Shown here in pieces: positions 11,343 through 21,544 of a stretch of DNA of 64,000 bases. Numbering within the stretch: the stretch's first letter is position 1; each line of letters starts with the position of its first letter. This DNA is from Anthoceros angustus (taxonomy: Eukaryota; Streptophyta; Anthocerotopsida; Anthocerotales; Anthocerotaceae), in contig VJWM01000297.1 of assembly GCA_010909165.1 (NCBI GenBank), positions 51,982 to 115,981 on the forward strand, in the 5' to 3' direction. The notes below the pieces were generated by a model. That model was not told the origin of the DNA and did no database searches. It saw only the letters and a list, made by a program, of their open reading frames with translations. Made by a program: the position numbers and the translations under genes.

Positions 11343-11880
11343 CTAGTCTGCTACCTACCATGGTAGGCTGCCTCCACCGGGTAGGCCGACGGTGCCTCTC
11401 CTCGCACCCATGCAATGGTGGGAACTCCTCCTACCTTTGGGCTGCTCCCCTCCACCGTGGTAGTCTGCCTCATAGACTACCACTTGGCCCTCTATGGCCG
11501 GATTTTGCTCTTCTCCTCCTTGCTCCTCTTGTGGGCAAGTACCATTTGCCCTTCCTCCTGCTCCAGCGCCTGCCCCAATTCCCTTCACCCTTCAGGCAAG
11601 CGCGCCCCTTCCGCGTGCCCAGGCGCCTCTCATTCCAACCTCCTCCGCCTGGCTGCACTCCTTTTGCAAGCACTCTACCGTGGTAGTCTGGTAGACTACC
11701 GGAGTAGGCTGACTACCTACCGTGGTAGTCTGGTCCCTATCTCCTTCCCTTCCTTTTATCTCCTCATCGGTGATGTCTCCTGGGGTCGAGATCCTTTTTG
11801 CTCCTTTCCTCCTGTTGTTTGATTTGTCCATACCTATCATGGAGCATGTCTTCAAAGAATCCTCCCACCGCAACCGTGGC
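11343..11880. repeat. Leader or LTR-like block upstream of coiled-coil copy A
   Basis: The block carries three clusters of the CTACC-GTGGTAG palindromes and a second copy of the 9280-9620 sequence (11530-11860). A partial third copy follows at 12700-12860. It lies on the 5' side of the minus-strand coiled-coil frame, which fits an LTR or untranslated leader. Confidence 0.4.
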
Positions 11881-12186
11881 GCGACTTTCGACAGCCACCG
11901 CGCGCATAAATCCGTGTTGTAGCAGGGGTCCGTCCCAAGAGAATGATAGGCTCGGTTGGCACGTTTTCAACCGATTCTCACCCCAACGTCGCGGGATTCC
12001 GAGGCTGCATGCACGGGTTCTACGACTAACTACTCTTAACGCTTCATAACAGCGGCGTGGCAAAATGTTTAAGGACTCGCTTGTCTGCATCTACCGCCTG
12101 CTCGTCCGCCTATTCCGTTCTTCTCACCACTCTCAATACACTCATCGTTCTTGGAAAGAGTGGGTGGGCTGCGTGGTTTGGACCTC

Positions 12187-12860
12187 CTCCGTTTGGGTCA
12201 ACCTTCCCTCCAGGACCTTCTCCGCTCGCCGCTGGTCCACAAGATCTCGTTGGAGCTTCTCCACAGCCTTCTCCAACTTGGCTGCCTTCTTATCGGACTC
12301 CATGGCCTCCAATTGCCACTTGGTCCTTGCCCTTCTCTCTGTCATCTCCTGGGCCTTATTCGCCCGGACTTCCTCTTGACACGCCCATAAGGAGGCTGGC
12401 CCCCTTCAAATCCACACGGCTGAGCTCCTCACAGGCACTCAGCAAATCTCCTAGGGGCCCCAATTCCGCCCCCGTCGGCTTCTTGCTGGAATTCTCCAGC
12501 CTTCAGCACTCCTCGGGCCATTGCGGCGGCGTAGGCCCTCGCCACCGTCGCCCCGGCCCCTTCCGCCCGGGTGATGGCGGCCCGGCGCCGCCGTGGCGCC
12601 TCACGCCTCCTTCCTCTTCTTTCCTACTGCCAGGCTGCACTCTGGGCGTGAGACCTGGCGGTGGCTAAAACCCTGGTGATGGTGGCTACCTACCATGGTA
12701 GGCTGCCTCCCAAGGGAGGGGGTGCCTCTCCTCGCACCCATGCAATGGTGGGAACTCCTCCTACCTTTGACATCACCCCTCTGGTAGTGCTCCTCATAGA
12801 CTACCACTTGGCCCTCTATGGCCGGATTTTGCTCTTCTCCTCCTTGCTCCTCTTGTGGGG
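12187..12860 (-). repeat. Tandem partial copy of the coiled-coil element
   Basis: This segment repeats 10836-11520, including the KLEKAVEKLQRDL-encoding part and the Pro/Gly-rich N-terminal part. Relative to the first copy it lacks short internal pieces, while substitutions are few. It is too broken to encode a protein. Between the two copies, at 11880-12180, lies part of the LTR-like sequence described at 12881. Confidence 0.6.
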
Positions 12861-12880
12861 GAAAGGCCTCCCACTCCGGC

Positions 12881-13860
12881 AACCGTGGCGCGACTTTCGG
12901 CCGGGCGCACAATCCCGTGTCGTTGTGTCCGAGAATGATAGGCTCCGTTTGGCACGTTTTCAACCGATTCTCACCCCAACGTCGCGACCGTTCGGACCCG
13001 AGCGCGTGCATGCACGGTTCTACGACTAACTACTCTTAACGTTCACCGAACAGGCCCGGCGTGGCCAAATGTTTAAGGACTCGTTTGCGTCCGTACCCTA
13101 TCAGTCCGTTCCTCGTCCGTCTATTCCGTTCTTCTCACCACTCTCAATACACTCATCGTTCTTGGAAAAAGAGTGGGTGGGCTGCGTGGTTTGGACCTCC
13201 TCCGTCGTTCCGCCGGGCCTCTCCGTCTGGGCTCTTCACGCCCTCCCGGAGTTCCCCGGCTCACGCGTTCCAGTCCGTCCGACGTCGGGCCGCTGCTCTG
13301 GACGAGCAAGGGTCCCCAATCGTCCACTCCTGCACACACCACCACACGTTAGGGTCCATCACCAGGACCTTGATCAGTCTCTCCGGAGCCGTCGTGCATG
13401 CTGAGTGACTCAGGACTCACGTTAGCAAAAGGCGCACAAGGGTCTACAAGGAAACGCGGTATCCACCCCAAGATAAAGATACTTTACTAGAGCAACTCTG
13501 GCCCTCTTATACTGCACCCAAGGTCGGCGCCTTTATTACACTCCTATTTTGAGCTGGTGGCCAGCTCAGTGGGCCCTAGCTCGCCGCCTACTATTTCCCT
13601 CTATCCCGCCTATCTACGCCGTCGGCGGTGGGGCTGGGGTTGCTCCTGGTTCCGCCTCGGCGCTGGCGGCCCAAGCCCTAGCCTTGACAACTGCAGCACA
13701 CCCAATCGGATAATCCGCGACGCGAGGCCCTTCCCCGCCGAACTGTCAGTGAGCCACCGTGGCGGCTCGACACCCCACCACCAAGTCCTCCTCCCTCCTC
13801 TCTCGGGTGGGCCCTTGTTATGGGCCCTCCAAGAGATGGTCTCGAGCGGTGGTTGGTGAT
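12881..13860. repeat. LTR-like repeat, copy 1
   Basis: The block shares a chain of words with 22861-23830 and 60320-61240: CAATCCCGTGTCGTTG, a GTTTAAGGAC word, TTAGGGTCCRTCACCAGGAC, a CTCAGTGACTCRGGACTC word, GCCTTTATTACAC and CGGATRATCCGCGA. It ends in CCACCAAGTCCTCCTCC, next to the start of the minisatellite. A shorter piece is at 11880-12180. Length, copy number and position beside the coiled-coil units fit an LTR, but clean TG...CA ends and target-site duplications were not found. Confidence 0.5.
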
Positions 13861-13879
13861 TTCCTTTTGCCTCCTAAGT

Positions 13880-14190
13880 CTGGACCTCAAGGTCCAGTCT
13901 CGACTCTGGAGTCCGGACCTCCGGGTCCGGCCTTCTTTCTGGAGTCCGGTCCTCGGGGTCCGGTCTCGACTCTGGGGTTCGGACCTGGGGTCCTTCTTCT
14001 GAGTCCGGACCTGGGTCCGGTCTCGACTCTGGGGTTCGGACCTCGGGGTCCGGCCTTCTTTCTGGAGTCCGGACCTCGGGGTCCGGTCTCGACTCTGGGG
14101 TCCGGACCTCGGGGTCCGGCCTTCTTCTGGAGTCCGGACCTCGGGGTCCGGTCTTTCTTCGGGAGTCCGGACCTCAGGGTCCGGACTCGC
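13880..14190. repeat. Minisatellite, ~33-bp unit, GTCCGGACCTCGGGGTCC core
   Basis: About nine units of 30-33 bp with core AGTCCGGACCTCGGGGTCCG run in tandem. Some units lack three or more bases. On the minus strand they encode an RTPRSGLQSRD-like 11-residue repeat. The same core returns at 15262-15500, 16568-16765, 23958-24243 and 53826-54003. Confidence 0.85.
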
Positions 14191-14329
14191 GAGTCCTTGG
14201 ACTCCCCCGCCCCGTGGACTCCCCAAAGGTTCATCCTCACCCACCGGGCCCTCACGCTGTTCCAAGGTTCCGGGGCCTATTCCTTCTATGGCCCCCCCCA
14301 GGGCCTTCCTCTCTTCCCTCCATGGCGGG

Positions 14330-15260
14330 TGCAGTGCTTACCTGCAGATCCATCAAGCACCCAAGCCGTGAGGGAGAAATGGAGGCGAACTCGGGAGATG
14401 GGGATCTCCTGCACACCAGCAGGAAGTAGAGGAGCGGCGACAAGAGTCGGAGGAGAAGGACACCTGACAGAACTCCAAGACGCTGGAGCAACACGGGATT
14501 CTCAAAGAGAGAATCAAGGACTTGAGCGAGATCGAGCGCCTCTGCTTCTTTGCGGGCGGAGGGGAGCTGACCCAGGCCAAGGAGTTGGCCACGAATTGGA
14601 GAGAGGGCGTGAGCCGGGCGAGGTGACTGAGCCTGGAGAGAGTCATGAGCTCCAGGGCCGGATGGATGGGGGCAAGGGCTATGGACGCGGAGAAGAAGAA
14701 GTCACGCAGAGGGCGGAAGGAGAGCATTGCTGGCCGTTGCGTCAAGCACAACGAGGGAAGATGGAGAAGTGAGGCGGAGGCTGCAGGAGGTAATGGAGGC
14801 TTCCTTGACGGCCTCACGGATTCACCCGATAGCTAACTGGCGGCATTAAACGCCCAACACGCTAACTCACGGAGCACCTTTGGCGAAGGGAGTACCAGGT
14901 GCTCCGGGCCCATGTGGAAGAGGAGATTCAACAAGTCGATTCAGACTGTGCCTACTACCACGCAGAGCTTCTCAAGGCCCTCGAGGTCCTATGCCACCCC
15001 AGGATGGGCGGACCCCGGTAGGGTCGAAGAAGCGAGGAAGGCCCCAAGATGGCAACCGGGACCTTAGGTCTGCTCACCTACGACGCAGCAGTGGAGAAGG
15101 GGAGCAAGACGAGGAACCGGATACAAGGAATGTCGCCGGGAGGTAAGCACTCACCCCACCACGGAGGAAGGGAGGAAGGTCTTGGGGAGGCTACGGAGGA
15201 GGCGGCTGGGAACCCGGCCTGAGAGGCTCGAGGGTGAACCACCGAGAAGTCCAGGCGAGC
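14330..15260 (+). pseudogene. Retroelement coiled-coil protein, copy B1
   Basis: The plus strand reads broken pieces of the coiled-coil protein that is clearer in copy B2 (15650-16560): an E/R/Q-rich region near 14375-14520, then RAHVEEEIQQVDSDCAYYHAEL near 14910-14980 and LKALEVL. The conserved words also occur in copies C and D, so they mark one family. The downstream end runs into the minisatellite at 15262. Several frame changes are needed, and compared with B2 the copy lacks short pieces around CTGGAG and CAGCTG words. Confidence 0.55.
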
Positions 15261-15261
15261 C

Positions 15262-15500
15262 CGGTGCTGTGAGTCCGGACTTTGTCCGGACTCAAGAAAG
15301 GCCGGACCCGAGGTCCGGCCTCAAGAAAGTCCTGGACCAGGTCCGGACTCAGTGAACAGACCGGATCCAGAGGTCCTGACTCAGAAGAAGACCGGACCTG
15401 GGTCCGGTCCTGGGGTCGGGACCTCGGTCCGCCTTCTTCTGAGTCCCGGGACCTCGGTCCGGTCTTTTCTCGGGGTCTGGACCTCGGTCCTGACTCATGA
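15262..15500. repeat. Minisatellite with internal inversion
   Basis: Units first run in the orientation that follows a plus-strand coiled-coil copy (core CCGAGGTCCGG). Near 15400 they turn to the opposite orientation (core GACCTCGGTCC), as at 13880. The turn marks a head-to-head junction between two element copies. Confidence 0.65.
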
Positions 15501-15639
15501 GCTCCTGTGGACTCCCCAAAGGTTCATCCTCACCCACCGGGCCCTCACGCTGTTCCAAGGTTCCGGGGCCTATTCCTTCTATGGCCCCCCCCAGGGCCTT
15601 CCTCTCTTCCCTCCATGGCGGGGTGCGAAGTGCTTACCT

Positions 15640-16565
15640 CAGGTGCAGTGGCATCCATCAAGCACGGGTAAGCCGTGAGGGAGAAATGGAGGCCAGAACT
15701 CGGGAGATAGGGGATCTCCGGGTACAGCTGCAGGAAGTAGAGGAGCGGCGACAAGAGCTGGAGGACAGCAAGGACACCCTGGAGCTGCAACTCCAAGACG
15801 CGTCGGAGCAACACGGGATTCTCAAAGAGAGAATCAAGGACTTCGAGCGAGATCGAGCGCCTGATCTTCTTTGCGGGCGGAGGGGAGCTCGGGCCAAGGA
15901 GTTGGCCGTCGTCGAATTGGAGAGGCGGGAAGCGAGTGGGCGAGGTGTGAGGCACAGGAGAGGGTGGCGGAGCTCCAGGGCCGGATGGATGGGGGGGCAA
16001 GGGCTATGGGCGGAGAAGAAGAAGCTGCTGCAGAGGGCGGAAGGAGAGCATTGCGCTATATGGGCGGCGATGCAACGAGGGAAGATGGAGAGGCGGCGGA
16101 GGCTGCGAGGTAATGGAGGCTTCCTTGACGGCCTCACGGATTCACCCGATTGGCGAACTGGCGGCATTGCTCACATGGCCCCAGCACCTTTGGCGAAGTA
16201 CCAGTGCTCCGGCCCATGTGGAAGAGGAGATTCAACAAGTCGATTCGGTGTGCCTACTACCACGAGCTTCTCAAGGCCCTCGAGGTCCTATGCCACCCCA
16301 GGATGGGCGGACCCCGGTAGGGTCGGAAGAAGCGAGGAAGGCCCGGGAGGCACATGGCGGGACCTTAGGTCTGTTGTTACGGCCCAGTGGAGAAGGGGAG
16401 CAAGACGAGGAACTGGATACAAGGAATGTCAGCCGGAGGTAAGCACTCACCCCACCACGGAGGAAGGGAGGAAGGTCTTGGGGAGGCTACGGAGGGAGGC
16501 GGCTGGGGGCGGGCCTGAGAGGCTCGAGGGTGAACCACCGAGAAGTCCAGAGCGAGCCCAGTGCT
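15640..16565 (+). pseudogene. Retroelement coiled-coil protein, copy B2
   Basis: An open plus-strand frame of 357 codons covers 15497-16570, but only part of it is in the family frame. The well-kept stretch from ~15685 reads EMEARTREIGDLRVQLQEVE and then ERRQELEDSKDTLELQLQD, a clear heptad coiled coil. AHVEEEIQQVDS follows near 16215-16250 in another frame. Bases 14220-15260 and 15505-16560 are a tandem duplication of about 1.3 kb. The product is unknown beyond being an element-encoded coiled-coil protein; it may be gag-like. Confidence 0.55.
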
Positions 16566-16567
16566 CG

Positions 16568-16765
16568 TGAGTCCGGACTTTGTCCGGACTCAGAAAGGCG
16601 GACCCGAGGTCCGGCCTCAAGAAAGTCCTGGACTCCAGGTCCGGACTCAGTGACAGGCCGGATCCAGAGGTCCTGACTCAGAAGAAGACCGGACCCAGAG
16701 GTCCGGACCCCGGAGAGAAGACCGGACCTGGAAGTCCGAACTCCAGAGTCGAGACTAGACGTTGA
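16568..16765. repeat. Minisatellite at the end of copy B2
   Basis: Degenerate units of the TCCGGACTC / GAGGTCCGG type follow the coiled-coil copy, in the same orientation as the first part of 15262-15500. It is the 3' partner of the duplicated unit. Confidence 0.7.
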
Positions 16766-16824
16766 GGTCCAGACTCGGGGAGCAGAGGAGAGCCACCAAT
16801 CACCTACCCTGACGGAATCATCTC

Positions 16825-17088
16825 TTAGAGGGCCCGCTGGACGAGGGTCCACCAGCGACATTTTGGAAGTCTCTCAGCCATGTTGAGGAAAGCATTGTCC
16901 ATCCAGGCTATTGCACTTAATGCATGGTGAGACTGCTGTTTTGGATTCGGCCTCATAGCATCCCACGGTGCATTCAGTATGACTCTACTCTTCAACTCTT
17001 CATACCTGCTGTGGCCGAGGCAATACACTCTTTCTGAAGGCGCGCAAGCGGCATCTGAAAGGATCCGGCCCCAGAAGATGAGTAACAA
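16825..17088 (-). CDS. Unknown ORF fragment in transposon DNA
   Basis: An 87-codon minus-strand frame has balanced composition and reads like part of a real protein (GRILSDAACAPSERVYCLGH, then SHHALSAIAWMDNAFLNMAE). No domain is recognised. It lies directly between the minisatellite and the 17-19 kb tandem duplication, so it is probably a fragment of a mobile-element gene. There is no strong start; the first residue at 17088 is only the frame limit. Confidence 0.3.
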   Translation of the reverse strand: MLLIFWGRILSDAACAPSERVYCLGHSRYEELKSRVILNAPWDAMRPNPKQQSHHALSAIAWMDNAFLNMAERLPKCRWWTLVQRAL

Positions 17089-17601
17089 CTTTCACGTTAC
17101 CCAGATCCTGTCGCACAACCTGTATCAGGGATTCCAAAAATGTTTCCTACTCCTGCCTCCCCATCCGTAAATAGCGATATCGTTGTTCACGAAACCTTTC
17201 TTTTGTTAATCTGTGGAGACACATCTGATTGCAACATGCCTTTCCGAAATCAATGTTGATGCTTTCGGCTGATATTTTCTAGGATGCAGAACTTCTGCAT
17301 TTTAGAAATTCTTTATAAAACTATATGCAAATATGCCTATTAGGCGATTGTTCTAGTGCATTTTCATGGAATTTTCTAAATTGACAATTTCAATGAAGAT
17401 GCATTAGAAAATCCGACATCGCAAAAATTTGTATATATGTTTCCTAAAAGAAAACATCACAAACTATTTTCTTGAAAATCTTCTTGTTTCTTTCTTTGAC
17501 TTCATTTTCAAAAAAAAAGAAAACAGAAGACAAATTCATGCACATCTTCTAGTGCAGAATTTTTATGTGCATCTATTTAGATGCTTTCTACATAGTATCT
17601 T

Positions 17602-17613
17602 GCTCTGATACCA
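17602..17613 (-). other. Primer-binding site for initiator-Met tRNA (unit 1)
   Basis: The minus strand reads TGGTATCAGAGC, complementary to the 3' end of plant initiator methionine tRNA, the usual primer of Copia and many other plant LTR elements. It directly follows a minus-strand ...TTATCA end, as expected for an LTR/primer-site junction. The second copy is at 18572-18583. Confidence 0.75.
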
Positions 17614-17856
17614 TGATAATTTATATGGATTATGTAGAATAATTACAACATTAAGTAATTACATATTGATTGAGAATCAAGAAAAGAGTCTAAAAGTGCT
17701 TATACGAAAAGGCAACTTAAACTTAATCTAAACGATGTGTCTATTCACGAAAAGTCGTAACCCTAACGAAAGGATATCTACCTAACTCAATATCAACTAG
17801 GGATTATTTATTGTAACTATCCCTAAACCTATAGTCATGATATCAACATAATATCA
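17614..17856 (-). repeat. Short putative LTR next to the primer site (unit 1)
   Basis: The plus strand starts TGATAATTTATATGG and ends ...ATAATATCA, so TGATA...TATCA terminal inverted repeats frame about 243 bp. One end abuts the primer-binding site. The second copy is at 18584-18822. An alternative right end is the TATCA at 17845. Such a short LTR would suit a small or non-autonomous element. Confidence 0.5.
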
Positions 17857-18583
17857 ATAGGTGGCTGACGCTCTGCCCTTCTTTGGCTTGCCCGTCTCTC
17901 TCTTGACCCTAGCCCTAGCCTCATCTCTCTCCCGCTTATACCTCTCCGCTAGTTTCTTGAACTTCTCCAGGCGCTGCCTCCACTGCTCTGGACTCAAACT
18001 TCATTCTGAGCTCCTCAATCGTAGCATGCGCCTTTACTTGGTTCACTGTGGCCTCCTATTGGGTGGACATAACCCACAGCTCCTCACATGTCTTGCTTAG
18101 TGACTCCTCACACTCCGCCTCCCCATCCGTAAATAGCGATATCGTTGTTCACGAAACCTTTCTTTTGTTAATCTGTGGAGACACATCTGATTGCAACATG
18201 CCTTTCCGAAATCAATGTTGATGCTTTCGGCTGATATTTTCTAGGATGCAGAACTTCTGCATTTTAGAAATTCTTTATAAAACTATATGCAAATATGCCT
18301 ATTAGGCAGTTGTTCTAGTGCATTTTCATGGAATTTTCTAAATTGACAATTTCAATGAAGATGCATTAGAAAATCTGTCTGATACTGCAAAAATTTGTAT
18401 ATGTTTTTCCTAAAAGAAAACATCACAAACTATTTTCTTGAAAATCTTCTTGTTTCTTTCTTTGACTTCATTTTCAAAAAAAAAAGAAAACAACAGAAGA
18501 CAAATTCATGCACATCTTCTAGTGCAGAATTTTTATGTGCATCTATTTAGATGCTTTCTACATAGTATCTTGCTCTGATACCA

Positions 18584-18822
18584 TGATAATTTATATGGAT
18601 TATGTAGAATAATTACAACATTAAGTAATTACATATTGATTGAGAATCAAGAAAAGAGTCTAAAAGTGCTTATACGAAAAGGCAACTTAAACTTAATCTA
18701 AACGATGTGTCTATTCACGAAAAGTCGTAACCCTAACGAAAGGATATCTACCTATTAACATCAACTAGGATTATTTATTGTAACTATCCTAAACCTATAG
18801 TCATGATATCAACATAATATCA
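18584..18822 (-). repeat. Short putative LTR next to the primer site (unit 2)
   Basis: Second copy of the TGATA...TATCA segment with the primer site at 18572-18583. It differs from unit 1 by a few small deletions near its right end. Confidence 0.5.
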
Positions 18823-19084
18823 ATAGGTGACGCCCGCCTTCTTTGGCTTGCCCGTCTCTCTCTTGACCCTAGCCCTAGCCTCATCTCTCTCCCGCTTATA
18901 CCTCTCCGCTAGTTTCTTGAACTTCTCAGAGGCGTGCCTCCACTGCTCTGGACTCAAACTTCATTCTGGAGCTCCTCAATCGTAGCATGCGCCCCTTTTA
19001 CTTGGTTCACCAGGGCCTCCTATTGGGTGGACATAACCCACAGCTCCTCACATGTCTTGCTTAGTGACTCCTCACCCCCGCACG

Positions 19085-19480
19085 TCCCTCACTGCCTTTT
19101 CTCGCTCTCCACTCCTCCAACTTTCCTTGAGCAGCTTCTTGCCGCCCGCACACTAAGCCGTGAGAGCCATAGTCACAGTCGAGAAGGTCCGTCTAGGTCC
19201 GGGTCATTCTTGAGTCGACCTGCAGATCACCAAATTGGGCTGTTCCAGTGCTCATTCTCTTCCACAACAATTGTGTCACTTGCCTCCACTCCTCCAACTT
19301 TCCTTGAGCAGCTTCTCTTGCTGCCCCGCACACTAAGCCAGGTGAGAGCCATAGCTGCCTGGTCGAGAAGGTCCGTCTAGGTCTGGGTCATTGCTGAAGT
19401 CAGACCCTGCAGATCACCAAATTGGGCTGTTCCAGTGCTCATTCTCTTCCACAACAATTGTGTCACTTGCCTCCACTCCA
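19085..19480 (-). repeat. Tandem ~185-bp repeat inside the gag-like ORF
   Basis: The sequence starting at CCACTCCTCCAACTTTCC (near 19100) returns near 19275 and continues to ~19470. The two units differ mainly by short indels around CAGGTGAG, CTGCCTGG and CAGACC words. On the minus strand they encode the C-terminal part of the gag-like protein. Confidence 0.7.
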
Positions 19481-20675
19481 GCTGGACAGGCCAAAGGGGT
19501 ATCCCCAAAAATGTCCTTGAACTCCGGTGAAAACCCTGCTGCCGGAGTTAACCCTTCCTCCCCTAGGAGTTGGTCTGCAACTGCCTCCTCATTCATAAAG
19601 AACTCCCCTAACAGTTGCGACTCGTCCTCTACCCCAGCAGAGGGGATAACCTGCCGTTTTTCTTTTGCTTTCCCCTCCTTCTCCCGTGGTTCTGCTGCCG
19701 TCTTCGACCTGGTGATCCAGGGTGTGGTTGTGGGCTCCTCCTCCACTGCGGTCGTCTTCCCCTTTTTGGTCAACTCCCATCCAGTCGCCACTGCCTTCCT
19801 TTTCCTGCTCCTTGTAACCTCTCCACCTTCATCTGAATCTTCTGGTGCCGCGAATTCCCAACTGCTGGAGTCCTGTCCCGAATCTTCCTTGGACTCTTCT
19901 TCTTCTACCTTGAGCTCCCTGTCCGGCTTCCAGCTATGGAGGGCAGACACAATCTCCAACTCAGTTAGGCACTTGGAATACGCAAACACATGAATCAAGA
20001 AGGGCGAGATCAGAGAGGGACGAGGAGAGGAGGAGAGCAAATTTGCCCTCTCTTTACACGCCCTCTCAAAAATTATTCTGCCCCAGTCAATCTGCGTGCC
20101 CTTAACTACTTCATGGAGGAAGACCAGGAAGTGGTCCACCATGTGATCCAACTTTTCTGTTCTGCAGGAAACACAAAATCCACTTGGCCAGCCCCACGAG
20201 TTGCACAGACGCGAGTTGGCGGGTCACCCATCCATTGTTAACCCGCACCTCCCCAGGCTTCATGATTGCTTCTGCTGCAGCCTTTAAGGTCTTCTTCCTC
20301 TGGGTGTCAATCACCAGACATCTTCCGACTCCTCGCGCCCATACACTGCCCGGAAGAGTTCCAGGTCCCAATTTTGTGGCCTCTCCCTCATGTCACCCTC
20401 CTGTGACTTGGCCTTCAATTGGCGGGCACACTCCTGCACCAATGCCGGACTGACATAACACCATTTCTTCTCCATGAAGCTCAATCCCAACTCCTGCATA
20501 AGGCCATCAGCTCTAACCTTCCAGTGGTCCATGTTGGGCCACTGCGTAGTGGGAATCTCTGCCGCAGCCCGAGGCGCCATCTCTTCCTTCCCGCTCCTGA
20601 CCGGTTCAAACTCCTACAGGCTCTACCTCCAACCCACAATCCAGGAGGAAATTCTCCTTCGAGCTCCGCGATCAC
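19414..20675 (-). pseudogene. Gag-like retroelement protein, frame-shifted
   Basis: Minus-strand frames 20675-20481, 20580-20311, 20371-20111 and 20151-19414 overlap and read on into each other if single-base shifts are allowed near 20580, 20330 and 20160. The joined protein has a folded-looking first half (KKWCYVSPALVQEC, WDLELFRAVYGREE, NNGWVTRQLASVQ, TQIDWGRIIFERACKERA, SPFLIHVFAY). A long, charged, Lys/Glu-rich second half follows, with RSRKRKAVATGWE as a possible nuclear-localisation motif. The first half recalls the retroelement-linked 'putative plant transposon protein' family; this is from memory and unsure. The C-terminal coil continues into the 17-19 kb units. Confidence 0.5.
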
Positions 20676-20705
20676 CCTGCTCCGCTCAGTCCCGGACTTC
20701 CTGCC

Positions 20706-21143
20706 TCAGAGCCTACCCCAGCCAGTTGCGCCTCGACGCGTGTTGGGGTTCTCTCCCTCCCCGCCGCTGTCGCCTTGACCGACCACGCACTCCACCAGTG
20801 CTCCTGCCGCAAATGTGCACTTGCGCCGTAAAAGGAAACCCTCGTTCCTGACGCGGCTACATGCGCGCGTCCTTCTCTCAACTCCGCTGAGGTCCTGCCC
20901 TGTCGCCGACTTCAGATCGCTTGCCCCTTGAAACCTCGCAGACCTCCAATACCCCGGTGTGGTCTTCTCCCAGTTGCGCTCCGACTTGCTCAGCTTACTG
21001 TCAGCCCTGGCTCCACCACTAGGGTTGTTAACTCCCCCTGGCCTGTATGACCCATACGTGGCCACCGTTGTGGAACTAGCTACCTCCCCACTCCCCTGTA
21101 CCACTGTTGTTGAATGAAGGGTACCCCTACCATATATAGACAC
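20706..21143 (-). CDS. Leader ORF of the gag-like element
   Basis: A 145-codon minus-strand frame, Gly/Ser/Arg-rich, lies just inside the LTR-like block. The homologous DNA at 62800-63230 has no matching open frame, so this may be untranslated leader rather than a gene. No domain is recognised. Confidence 0.25.
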   Translation of the reverse strand: MSIYGRGTLHSTTVVQGSGEVASSTTVATYGSYRPGGVNNPSGGARADSKLSKSERNWEKTTPGYWRSARFQGASDLKSATGQDLSGVERRTRACSRVRNEGFLLRRKCTFAAGALVECVVGQGDSGGEGENPNTRRGATGWGRL

Positions 21144-21310
21144 TTTTTATTTCTAAAAATCCCAAGGTCTGAGGACTCTCTGGCCTGTCCTACAGAGATT
21201 CGAGGTCCAAGGACTAATTATTTGTAAAAATATTATTGCCATGGGCCAAGGATCACTTTTAGTATAAAAGGCCTTGCCTCGGACGATTCCTAAGCGCTCC
21301 ATCACACAAA
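21060..21310 (+). repeat. LTR-like block with TATA box, copy 1
   Basis: The block contains CCATATATAG at ~21131, a CCAAGGACTAATTATT stretch, GGCCAAGGA and TATAAAAG at 21263-21270. Relatives with the same order of words occur at 53430-53600 (same orientation) and 62560-62790 (opposite). A looser match is at 24900-24960 (GGCCAAGGA, then CATAAATA). The shared TATA box and repeated CCAAGGA words fit an LTR promoter. Confidence 0.5.
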
Positions 21311-21544
21311 ACATAAGAAAAACAAAAAAAAACGTTCAAACCGATAGTCAAGGGAAGGGTTAGTGTACATGTGGTCTTCCACATTCGGCTGAGTTGGTTG
21401 CATGTGGCTGTTAGATTTGTACCAATTACCAGGACGTGGCTTTTCCGCAGTATATAGCCTAGGGGGCTGACTCTTACATGTCGATAGGCACCTTCGGCAT
21501 AGCCGAAGACTAGGAAGGCACTCAGGACTTGTACTTTGTTTGTG

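Larger units (their letters stand above)
17153..19075 (-). repeat. Tandem duplication of a ~960-bp retroelement unit
   Basis: Unit 1 (17153 to ~18116) and unit 2 (~18117 to ~19075) are nearly identical. Each begins with CTCCCCATCCGTAAATAGCG, contains an AT-rich stretch and the word GCTCTGATACCA, and ends in CACATGTCTTGCTTAGTGAC. On the minus strand the last ~240 bp of each encodes the C-terminal coil of the gag-like protein (HATIEELRMKFES in unit 1, HATIEELQNE in unit 2). The copies differ by a few short indels, so the duplication is recent. Confidence 0.9.
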
